Origin: Bosea sp. PAMC 26642
GTDB lineage: Bacteria; Pseudomonadota; Alphaproteobacteria; Rhizobiales; Beijerinckiaceae
DNA length: 64,000 nucleotides
Direction of reading: 5' to 3'
Assembly: GCF_001562255.1 (NCBI RefSeq)
Contig: NZ_CP014301.1
Location: forward strand, 5,239,501-5,303,500
Shown: piece by piece, positions 56,937-64,000 of the stretch
How the letters are laid out: the number at the start of each line of letters is the position of its first letter
How positions within the stretch are numbered: position 1 is the first letter of the stretch
Made by a program: the position numbers and the translations under genes
The notes under the pieces: model-generated
Database searches by the model: none
Told to the model about the DNA's origin: nothing
Seen by the model: only the letters and a program-made list of their open reading frames with translations

Positions 56937-57875
56937 ATGCGCGTAGCTGATATGATGCAACCGGACGGCCACGTTTTCTTGAAAAGCGAGTGGGGTCCCC
57001 TAACCGATTATTGGCCTGCCGTGTCCTTCACGAAACGATCCGTGGGCATAGAGCTCAGTAATCGCTTCCAGCCAGGTCGGGATGTGCTCATCTACGTCGG
57101 GACGACGAGCGAGAACACGCACGATCCTGCGCACCGCGCCCGTTTGCTATCGGCTGTGGTGCCCGAGCCAAACCGCATCCATGAGACGAAACGAATCATC
57201 CCGCCAGATAGTTGGTCGGCGTCTCTTGAGGAGTACGGCGACCGCTGGCCACATTCGCTCGCCATCGTGGATGCGGCGAACTTCGTCAGTTCGCCATTGC
57301 CATACGCTCGGCAGGTGATCCCCCACGCATACGCGTCATTCGCGGAAACTAGGAACCGAGGCAGATTCGTAGAGGCATTCGAGACCGAGCGCGAAGCCGT
57401 CATGACGCTCGAAATTGAACCGATCCGACTTAACCTCGCGGCAGATGTCGTGGCCTATCTCGAAATGCGAGCCAGCGCGAGCGTGAAGCTTCCTGCATCC
57501 GTGAAGCAGGAAGTCTACCGCATGACGATGCTGATCATCGAGCGCGTCAAGAAGGGCGGCGAGTTGTCCGTGCGGATCAATCCGCAGCGCACAGCTCCAA
57601 ATTTCTCGGATCTTTCGGCCCTCATCACGAAGCTCTGGCAGGAGAGCCAGGGGGGAAGTTGCGCATTGTGCGGAGCTGCCCTCCTGGCGAGCACGACAAA
57701 CCGGATGTTGCAACCATCCGCTGATCGGATCGATAGCGCGAACGGTTCATATGGCGAAGACAATGTTCAGATCACACACCTCGCGTGCAACTTGGCCAAG
57801 AATGCCTACGGTATCGACCATTTCGAGGAATGGATTGCGGCTTTGCGGGGAGTGGACTTGACCGCCGACCGATAA
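56937..57875 (+). CDS. HNH-family endonuclease (312 aa)
   Basis: A 312-residue protein with an unrecognised N-terminal 200 residues and a C-terminal HNH-like nuclease: C-A-L-C-G-A-A, P-S-A-D-R-I-D-S, and the D-N-V-Q-I-T-H-L-A-C-N-L-A-K-N segment, with two C-x-x-C type knuckles (first C-A-L-C, second single cysteine). Start ATG at 56937 after GGGAGG. It lies between the second recombinase and a restriction system, and fits a defence nuclease, but its target is unknown. Confidence 0.82.
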   Translation: MRVADMMQPDGHVFLKSEWGPLTDYWPAVSFTKRSVGIELSNRFQPGRDVLIYVGTTSENTHDPAHRARLLSAVVPEPNRIHETKRIIPPDSWSASLEEYGDRWPHSLAIVDAANFVSSPLPYARQVIPHAYASFAETRNRGRFVEAFETEREAVMTLEIEPIRLNLAADVVAYLEMRASASVKLPASVKQEVYRMTMLIIERVKKGGELSVRINPQRTAPNFSDLSALITKLWQESQGGSCALCGAALLASTTNRMLQPSADRIDSANGSYGEDNVQITHLACNLAKNAYGIDHFEEWIAALRGVDLTADR

Positions 57876-57948
57876 CCAATGAGCGGGTGAAATGATCTCC
57901 TGCATTCCTGCCATCGATCAATTTAGTGCATCGCACTGGAGGCCCTTG

Positions 57949-58002
57949 CGATCTTTGCCGATCTGGAACGGTTGAACCCATTGGCGTTCTCGCCAAAGAT
58001 CG
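57949..58002. promoter_or_regulatory. 9-bp inverted repeat before the restriction genes
   Basis: CGATCTTTG (57949-57957) and CAAAGATCG (57994-58002) are perfect complements 36 bp apart, about 34 bp upstream of the mod start. Possibly an operator for delayed expression, as restriction genes often have. No controller gene is adjacent. Confidence 0.35.
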
Positions 58003-58035
58003 GCGAATTAAGAATCGGCAGGGGTGGGGCGCGGC

Positions 58036-60280
58036 GTGTTGACAGAAGACGAGAAGGCCGAAGTCGCCACGCTGGTGGCGGCGGGGAAGCCGCTGCCTGA
58101 CAAATACCGCTGGAAGCTCTTCGCACAATCGCGCGAGACGGAGCTGATCTGGCCCGGCAAGACCTCGGAAGTCGCCAACGTGGTGCTGCCGTTCCAGACA
58201 ATCGAACAGATCGACGAGCCGCGCGCAGAAAGCGCCGGCCCCGTAGGCGACCTGTTCCAGCTTGGCGCAGGCGGACGGCAGAGCGGCGGCTGGAGCAACA
58301 AGCTGATTTGGGGCGACAACAAGCTAGTGCTGTCGTCGCTGAAGAATGGTCCGCTGCGGAAACAGATTGAAAACGCTGGTGGACTGAAGCTGGTTTATAT
58401 CGATCCGCCCTTTGACATATGAGCTGATTTCTCAGTGCAGGTTGACGTCGGCGACGGCGACAGCCTCTCAAAAGAACCAAGTGTCATCGAAGATGTCGCA
58501 TATCGGGACACGTGGGGTCGCGGCGTTGATTCCTATATAGCTATGATTTATGAACGCATTAATTTAATTAAAGAATTGATGGCGAATGACGGGAGCTTGT
58601 ATGTTCATATTGGTCCTCAAATAAATCATTTTGTAAGGAATATTTTGGACGAAATTTTCACTCAGAAAAATTGTCGACGTGAGATTATCTGGAAACGCGT
58701 ATCTTCTCGCAGTCATGGAAATTACTATCCGGCGACCCACGACTGTATTTTGTTTTACTCCAATTCAGACGATGTAATCTGGAATCAACTTTTTGAGCCT
58801 CTGAGCGACGAATATATAGCAAATAAATATAGATTCAGTGATTCTGATGGTCGCAAATATAGGAAAGATAACTGTTTAAATCAAAATAGAAATCGACCAA
58901 ATCTTACATATGAATGGAATGGAAATACTAGAACGTGGCGATGGACAAAAGAGAATATGCAAATCTTGCATAATTCAGGGAGATTGAATTTATACAAGCT
59001 CAGGAATTCCTGAGTATAAGCGATATTTAGATGAGTCAGAGGGTGTTGCCTTGCAGTCCGTTTGGACTGATATTCGCCCGATAAATTCACAGGCGTCTGA
59101 AGATACAGCGTATTCAACGCAAAAGCCGGAAAGCCTTGCGGAGCGAATTTTAAAAGCATCATCTAATCCCGGCGACCTTGTCGCTGATTTCTTCTGCGGA
59201 TCTGGCACAACTCTCGCCGTTGCGGAAAAACTTGGCCGCAAATGGATCGGCTGCGATCTGGGCCGTTTCGCCATCCATACCTCGCGCAAGCGGCTGATCG
59301 GCGTTCAGCGGGAACTGAAGGCGCAGGGCAAGCCCTACCGGTCCTTCGACATCCTCAACCTCGGCAAATATGAGCGCCAGTTCTTCGCCGGCATCGATCC
59401 GACGTTGCCGGAGGCGGAGCGCCGGGCGCAATCGGCCCACAAGGAGGAAGATTACCTCGCGCTGATCCTCTCGGCCTACAAGGCGCAGCGCCTCGCGCAA
59501 TCGCCGCCGTTCCACGGCGCGAGGGGCAGCACGTTGGTGCATGTCGGCCCCGTGGATGCGCCGATCACGCGCGCCGCCGTCAATGAGGCAGTGGAGGCGG
59601 CCGTCAAGCTGGGGGCGACCGCCGTCGATTGCATCGGCTTCGAATTCGAGATGGGGCTGATCCCGCAGGCGACGGAGGACGCCGCCGCAAGGGGCGTGCG
59701 TCTCGCGCTGCGCTATATTCCCAAGGACGTGTTCGACAAGCGTGCCGTGGCCAAGGGGCAGGTCGTCTTCTACGACGTGGCCTATCTCGAAGTGGCTCCG
59801 AAGGTGAAGGGGCTGGAAGCGACCGTAACGCTGGCCGATTTCGGCGTATCCTATCGCCAGGACGACGCCGACGCGCTGACTGGCGAACTCAAGCCCGGCG
59901 GCTCCAAGGTAACGGTTGATCAGGGCCAGGTCGTCAAGATCGCCAAGGCGAAGGACGGAACCGTCTCGCGCGAGGTGCTGACGAAGCAATGGACGGACTG
60001 GATCGACTACTGGTCCGTCGATTTCGACTACCACGCCAAGAAAGAGGTCATCACCGTCACGCTACCGGACGCATCGGGCCGGATGGTGGACCGGCCGCAA
60101 TGGACGGGCGGCCACATTTTCGAGAACGAGTGGCAGAGCTTCCGCACGCGCCGCGACCGCAAGCTGGAGCTGACATCAGCCCCGCACACCTATCCGGCGA
60201 AAGGGCGATACGCCATCGCCGTGAAGGTGATCGACATCTTCGGCAACGACACGACCAAGGTGGTGGAGGTAGTGGTCTAA
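58036..60280 (+). pseudogene. Type III-like DNA methyltransferase (Mod), broken and mosaic
   Basis: Read through, this is a DNA N6-adenine methyltransferase of the beta class: I-D-P-P-F-D (the D-P-P-[YF] motif) near residue 125 comes before the F-x-G-x-G binding motif (A-D-F-F-C-G-S-G-T-T). Two lesions stop it. TGA at 58420-58422 stands where relatives have glycine (D-P-P-F-D-x-G-A-D-F). One extra A at 58987-58988 shifts the frame; removing it joins L-I-Y-T-S-S-G-I-P-E-Y. The middle, 58540-59160, is A+T rich (35% and 27% G+C in lines 58561 and 58861) against 68% in line 59401. The last 60% is intact and runs into res by TAATG. Start GTG 58036 or TTG 58039. Confidence 0.82.
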
Positions 60281-62967
60281 TGCCGGTGCATCCCGACTTT
60301 CCCAAGGATCCGTTCGCGATCATCGATCCGGATCATCGCTGGTATCCCGGCGAGGCAATGCTCGGAAACGCCGGCCTTCAGAACCTCTTGCCGCCGCTGG
60401 TGGATTCTATCCGCCGCAAGGTGACGGACTGGCGATTGAGCGGCTATTCCGGCGCATCGCGCACCACGCGCGCGCTGCTGCGGTGGTGGTTCCAGACTGC
60501 GCATGTCGTGCCGCAGGGCGACGGGACGATGGCACGCTTCCGCTGGTATTTCGCGCAGCGCGAAGCTGTCGAGACAGCGATCTGGCTTTTTGAGGTGGCG
60601 AAGGCGCACGACCCCTACGCGCTGATCAAGTTCGATTCGTCTGGTGCCGTCTCCAAGCAGATGTTCCTGGAGAATTGGACGCGCTACGTGCTGAAGCTGG
60701 CGACCGGTGCTGGCAAGACCAAGGTCATGTCGATTCTGATCGTCTGGAGCTATTTCCACAAGGCATACGAGGCGGACAGCGCGCTGTCCCGCAACTTCCT
60801 GGTGGTCGCACCGAACATCATCGTGCTGGATCGGCTGCGCACGGATTTCGAGGGCGGGCGCATTTTCTTCGCCGATCCACTTCTGCCGGAGAACGGCCAC
60901 GACGGACAGAACTGGCAGGATGATTTCCAGATCAGCGTCCACATCCAGGACCAGATCGGGCATGTCCCGGCGGAGGGGAACCTGTTCCTCACCAATATCC
61001 ATCGCGTCTTCGATGGCGACGGCCGCGCGCCGTCCTTCGATGACGTAGACACAACGGATTATTTCCTCGGCCGCAGGCCGGTGACGAAGACGACCGACAG
61101 CCAGGTGGACCTCGGCCGCATCGTCCGGGAGGTGAGCGACCTTGTGGTGCTGAACGACGAAGCGCATCACCTTCACGAGCGGAATGCCTGGTTCCGCGCG
61201 ATCGAGGACATTCATAACGCGCTAGTGCAGAAAGGCGGCGGACTGGCGGCGCAGTTCGACGTAACGGCGACGCCGAAGCACAGCAATGGCGCAATCTTCG
61301 TTCAGACCGTGTCCGATTACCCGCTTGTGGAGGCCATCCATCAGGGCGTCGTCAAGACGCCAGTGGTCCCGGACCTCGCCTCGCGCGCCAAGCTGGAGGA
61401 GCACCAATCCGCCGACTTCAGCGAACGTTACCGGGACTTTCTCCACTTGGGCTACCGCGAGTGGCAGAAGTCGTTCGAAGAGCTGTCGCGCGTCGGCCGC
61501 AAGCCGGTGCTCTTCGTCATGACGGACGATACGCGCAACTGCGATGCCGTCGCCGACTATCTCGGCAAGACCTATACTGAGTTGAACGACGCGGTTCTGG
61601 TGATCCACACCAAGGCCAACGGCGACATTTCGGAATCCTCCAGCGGCAAGAGCAAGGAGGAGCTAGACCGCCTGCGCCAGGCCAGCCGCGATATCGATAA
61701 GACGGAGGACAAGAACCGCGCCGTCGTGTCCGTCATGGTGCTGCGCGAGGGCTGGGATGTGCAGGGCGTCACCGTAATCGTGGGGCTGCGCGCCTATAGC
61801 TCGGAAGCCAAGATATTGCCCGAACAGACGCTGGGGCGCGGCCTGCGCCGGATGTTCCGGGGGCAGGATGTGCAGGAGAAGGTGAGCGTGATCGGCACGC
61901 CGGCCTTCATGGATTTTGTGGAGGGCATCCGCAGCGAAGGCGTCGAGCTGGAAATGCGGCCCATGGGCGACCGGACGCCGGGAGCCGGGCCGATGGTGGT
62001 GGAGGTGGACCTCGACAACCCTGACAAGGACATCCAATCGCTCGATATCGAACTGCCGGTTCTGACGCGCCGGCTGGAGCGCGAATACAAGAACCTGGAG
62101 CAGCTCGATCCGGCGAGCATCGAACACCGCACCATGCCGCTGAAGGCTTTCAGCCCGGCGGAGCAGCGGCAGATCGTCTTCAAGCATATCGACGACGACA
62201 CGGTGAGCCACGTCACCGAAATGGGCGAAGGCTTCACGCCGACGCCGCAGAACGTAATCGGCTTCTTCGCCAACGCCATCCGCCGCGATATGCGGCTGGT
62301 GGGGGGCTTCGAAATCCTCTTCGGCAAACTGAAGGGCTTCGTGTCGGAACGGCTCTTCGGAAAGCTGGTGCCGCTCGACGACCTGAACGTGCTGCGCAAT
62401 CTCTCCGAACCGGAGGTGGTGGCCACGATCATGCGCGGCTTCAAGAAGGCGATCAACGAACTGACAGTGGTGGATCGCGGCACGTCTCGCGTGGAGAACC
62501 GGATCAAGCTGTCGCACGCCCGGCCGATGGTGGTGAAGCAGCAAGATGACATGCGGCCCAAGCGCAGCCTATTCAACCGCGTGGTAGGCGACAGCGCTCT
62601 GGAGCTGGCGTTCGCGGGCTTTCTCGACGATTGCCCGGACATCCTGTCATTCGCCAAGAATGCGCAGCACACCGGCTTCAGCATCGAATACCGGACGGCG
62701 GACGGATCGATATCGTCTTACATCCCCGACTTCCTGGTGAAGCGATCGGACAAGGAAGTCTGGATCGTCGAAACCAAAGGTCGCGAGGACGTAAACGATC
62801 CGGAGAAATGGCGACGCCTGAAGCTCTGGTGCGCCGACGCCAGCGCCACCGAAGACGGTGTTGTCTATCGGGCGCTCTTCGTGCCGGAGGAGGAATGGGA
62901 AAAGCGGGCGCTGAAGCGCTTCGATCAGGCGGTGGCGGTTTTTGACGGGGTGGAGCCGTTGGGCTGA
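60280..62967 (+). CDS. Type III-like restriction enzyme, helicase-nuclease subunit (Res)
   Basis: An 895-residue protein with a superfamily 2 helicase: Walker A L-A-T-G-A-G-K-T-K-V at about 140-149, the V-L-N-D-E-A-H-H motif II near 290, and V-M-V-L-R-E-G-W-D-V-Q-G and Q-T-L-G-R-G-L-R-R-M of the second half. The C-terminal nuclease is a P-D-F-L-V then I-V-E-T-K-G-R-E active site. Its ATG overlaps the mod stop (TAATG). Type III Res proteins cut DNA only in complex with Mod, so with Mod broken this protein is probably idle unless another Mod exists in the cell. Confidence 0.88.
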   Translation: MPVHPDFPKDPFAIIDPDHRWYPGEAMLGNAGLQNLLPPLVDSIRRKVTDWRLSGYSGASRTTRALLRWWFQTAHVVPQGDGTMARFRWYFAQREAVETAIWLFEVAKAHDPYALIKFDSSGAVSKQMFLENWTRYVLKLATGAGKTKVMSILIVWSYFHKAYEADSALSRNFLVVAPNIIVLDRLRTDFEGGRIFFADPLLPENGHDGQNWQDDFQISVHIQDQIGHVPAEGNLFLTNIHRVFDGDGRAPSFDDVDTTDYFLGRRPVTKTTDSQVDLGRIVREVSDLVVLNDEAHHLHERNAWFRAIEDIHNALVQKGGGLAAQFDVTATPKHSNGAIFVQTVSDYPLVEAIHQGVVKTPVVPDLASRAKLEEHQSADFSERYRDFLHLGYREWQKSFEELSRVGRKPVLFVMTDDTRNCDAVADYLGKTYTELNDAVLVIHTKANGDISESSSGKSKEELDRLRQASRDIDKTEDKNRAVVSVMVLREGWDVQGVTVIVGLRAYSSEAKILPEQTLGRGLRRMFRGQDVQEKVSVIGTPAFMDFVEGIRSEGVELEMRPMGDRTPGAGPMVVEVDLDNPDKDIQSLDIELPVLTRRLEREYKNLEQLDPASIEHRTMPLKAFSPAEQRQIVFKHIDDDTVSHVTEMGEGFTPTPQNVIGFFANAIRRDMRLVGGFEILFGKLKGFVSERLFGKLVPLDDLNVLRNLSEPEVVATIMRGFKKAINELTVVDRGTSRVENRIKLSHARPMVVKQQDDMRPKRSLFNRVVGDSALELAFAGFLDDCPDILSFAKNAQHTGFSIEYRTADGSISSYIPDFLVKRSDKEVWIVETKGREDVNDPEKWRRLKLWCADASATEDGVVYRALFVPEEEWEKRALKRFDQAVAVFDGVEPLG

Positions 62968-63033
62968 TTGGTGCGACGATCTGCCGTCCGTGATCGCTGG
63001 CGGCCGCTCTAAACCGCTTCCATTCGCCCGGAA

Positions 63034-63053
63034 TGTTGGCCTTTTTGTTGGCC
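63034..63053. repeat. Right copy of GTTGGCC pair (probable integrase arm sites)
   Basis: TGTTGGCCTTTTTGTTGGCC matches the left copy at 43964-43983 at 19 of 20 positions. It lies 61 bp inside the right end of the island. This pairing of a 20-bp repeat near each end supports the island limits. Confidence 0.62.
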
Positions 63054-63114
63054 TTTACACGATAAAATGCCTTCAAGTATGATACAAATCAATAATTTAA
63101 CTCGTTTCTGAGGT

Positions 63115-63130
63115 TCCCTCAAGCGCACCA
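63115..63130 (+). repeat. attR: imperfect copy of tRNA-Thr 3' end
   Basis: TCCCTCAAGCGCACCA repeats 43836-43852 except for one lost G. It marks the right limit of the island. Beyond it there is no gene until the TRAP transporter. Confidence 0.72.
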
Positions 63131-63277
63131 TTTTCCCGATATGCCCCGTCAGCGAGACGGCCTGTGGATATGGCGCTTCTTCGGCCAACCGGGAGAGGCC
63201 AGTCTGCGTTCACCGACGATGACCGCTACTGATCGCCAAAGCGGGTTTGGGCCGCCTTGTCGCTCTTCGGTTCGAAT

Positions 63278-63299
63278 CCGGCGCCTGACCCGGCGCCGG
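63278..63299 (-). terminator. GC hairpin after the TRAP permease gene
   Basis: CCGGCGCC (63278-63285) and GGCGCCGG (63292-63299) form a perfect 8-bp stem 18 bp past the dctM stop codon. No T run follows on the minus strand, so termination would need Rho or the hairpin may only protect the mRNA. Confidence 0.4.
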
Positions 63300-63316
63300 G
63301 CGTCATCGGACCCGCG

Positions 63317-64000
63317 CTAGCGCAACATCCCCATCGTTCGCGGCAGCCAGAGCGTCAGCTCGGGGATGAAGGTGATCGCGAAGAGTGCCGCAAAGAGCGG
63401 GATCAGCCACGGCAGGATCGCCATCGTGGTCCGCTCCACCGAGAGGTTGGCCACGCGCGACAGCACGAACAGCACCATGCCGAGCGGCGGATGCAGCAGG
63501 CCGATCATCAGGTTCAGCGTCATGATCAGCCCGAAATGGATCGGATCGACGCCGAGCTTGAGGGCGATTGGCAAAAGTATCGGCACCACGATGGTGATCG
63601 CCGCGATGGTGTCGAGGAAGCAGCCGATGAAGAGCAGCAGCAAGTTGACCAGGATCAGGAAGACCCATTTGTTCTGGGTCAGGCTGAGGATGGCGTCCGA
63701 CATGATCTGCGCGGTGTTCGACACCGTCAGCAGCCAGGCGAAGATCGAGGCGGCGGTGACGATGAACAGCACGGAGGCCGTGGTTTCGATCGTGTCGAAG
63801 GTCGCCTTCGTCAGCGTCCGCAGGGTCATCGACCGGTAGCGCACGAGACCCAGGAACAGCGACCAGATCACGGCGGCTGCCGCAGCTTCGGTCGGCGTAA
63901 ACCAACCCATCGTCATGCCGCCGATCAGGATGACCGGCGTCATCAGCGCCATCACGGCCGAGAAGTCGAAATAATAGTCGAGGCCGAGCAGCAGCGCGAG
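63317..64000 (-). CDS. dctM: TRAP transporter large permease subunit, C-terminal part
   Basis: The last 227 residues of a DctM-type permease (usual length about 430); the start lies beyond the window. About six hydrophobic helices are present, with family segments G-W-F-T-P-T-E-A-A-A near the beginning, F-L-D-T-I-A-A-I-T-I-V-V-P-I-L-L-P, and I-G-L-L-H-P-P-L-G. DctM proteins form the membrane channel of sodium-driven, binding-protein-dependent carboxylate uptake. The small subunit and binding protein genes would be expected upstream, outside the window. Confidence 0.93.
   Translation of the reverse strand, partial: LALLLGLDYYFDFSAVMALMTPVILIGGMTMGWFTPTEAAAAAVIWSLFLGLVRYRSMTLRTLTKATFDTIETTASVLFIVTAASIFAWLLTVSNTAQIMSDAILSLTQNKWVFLILVNLLLLFIGCFLDTIAAITIVVPILLPIALKLGVDPIHFGLIMTLNLMIGLLHPPLGMVLFVLSRVANLSVERTTMAILPWLIPLFAALFAITFIPELTLWLPRTMGMLR

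Larger units (their letters stand above)
43836..63130. mobile_element. tRNA-Thr-integrated genomic island with defence genes (about 19.3 kb)
   Basis: Bounded by the tRNA-Thr 3' end and its imperfect direct repeat. The first gene is a tyrosine integrase reading away from the tRNA. Cargo includes a helicase/nuclease, Shedu, a second recombinase with two small DNA-binding proteins, an HNH nuclease and a type III restriction pair. No conjugation or phage structural gene was seen, so it is a non-self-transferring or decayed island. Several cargo genes are broken, and remnants of another integrase suggest repeated insertion. None of the chromosomal palindromic repeats was seen in it. Confidence 0.82.

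Noticed and set aside
58420..58422. TGA in mod as a selenocysteine codon
   Set aside because: Relatives have glycine here, no selenocysteine element was seen after it, and the gene has a second, frameshifting lesion.
58980..58995. Phase-variable mod gene
   Set aside because: Type III mod genes often switch by simple repeats, but the frameshift lies at a pair of A residues with no long homopolymer or short tandem repeat.
43853..63130. Complete prophage
   Set aside because: No capsid, terminase, portal, tail or lysis gene was recognised between the attachment repeats.
63270..63299. Second tRNA gene or tRNA fragment (GGTTCGAATCC)
   Set aside because: Only a T-loop-like stretch is present. No D-arm, anticodon arm or matching acceptor lies upstream; the following CCGGCGCC hairpin explains the symmetry.

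Overview
The window is about 65% G+C chromosomal DNA from an alphaproteobacterium. The gene order ptsP-prfA-prmC-DUF4167-clpB, the metX-metW pair and the family of long intergenic palindromes all fit Hyphomicrobiales (Rhizobiales), with Bosea-like organisms a good guess. The genus is inferred from gene order and is not proven.

Positions 1-43,850 are ordinary chromosome. They hold: the start of mmsA with a divergent LysR regulator (1-1,491); an AfuA/FbpB-type ABC importer and a divergent sugar importer, neither with an ATPase gene (1,494-7,793); transaldolase; a lysine/glutarate catabolic block (CaiB-type CoA-transferase, gcdH, amaB, with an acetolactate-synthase-like ThDP enzyme, a LysR regulator and an FAD oxidoreductase; 9,140-17,525); oxyR divergent from katA; an M20 peptidase; a trehalose block (GH15 hydrolase, otsB, otsA); ptsP-prfA-prmC-DUF4167; clpB; metX-metW; and chorismate mutase-hisC-tyrC. 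Nine intergenic palindromic repeats of three or more sequence types lie between these genes.

Positions 43,836-63,130 form a genomic island of about 19.3 kb. A tRNA-Thr(CGT) gene is followed by a P4-type integrase, and an imperfect copy of the tRNA 3' end lies at 63,115-63,130. Clusters of GTTGGCC repeats sit just inside both ends, probably as integrase arm sites. None of the chromosomal palindromic repeats was seen inside. The cargo is defence-like: a helicase IV-type helicase/nuclease, a Shedu (SduA, DUF4263) nuclease, a type III restriction pair, an HNH nuclease, and an unrecognised 663-aa protein next to two small DNA-binding proteins and a second tyrosine recombinase. The island is partly decayed: it holds an integrase remnant, a gene broken by two amber codons, scrambled coding debris, and a mod gene with a nonsense codon and a frameshift. 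The central, target-recognition part of mod is strikingly A+T rich (27-35% G+C in counted lines against 68% in its flank), so specificity was probably swapped by recombination before or during decay.

Positions 63,131-64,000 return to the chromosome with the 3' part of a TRAP transporter large permease gene.
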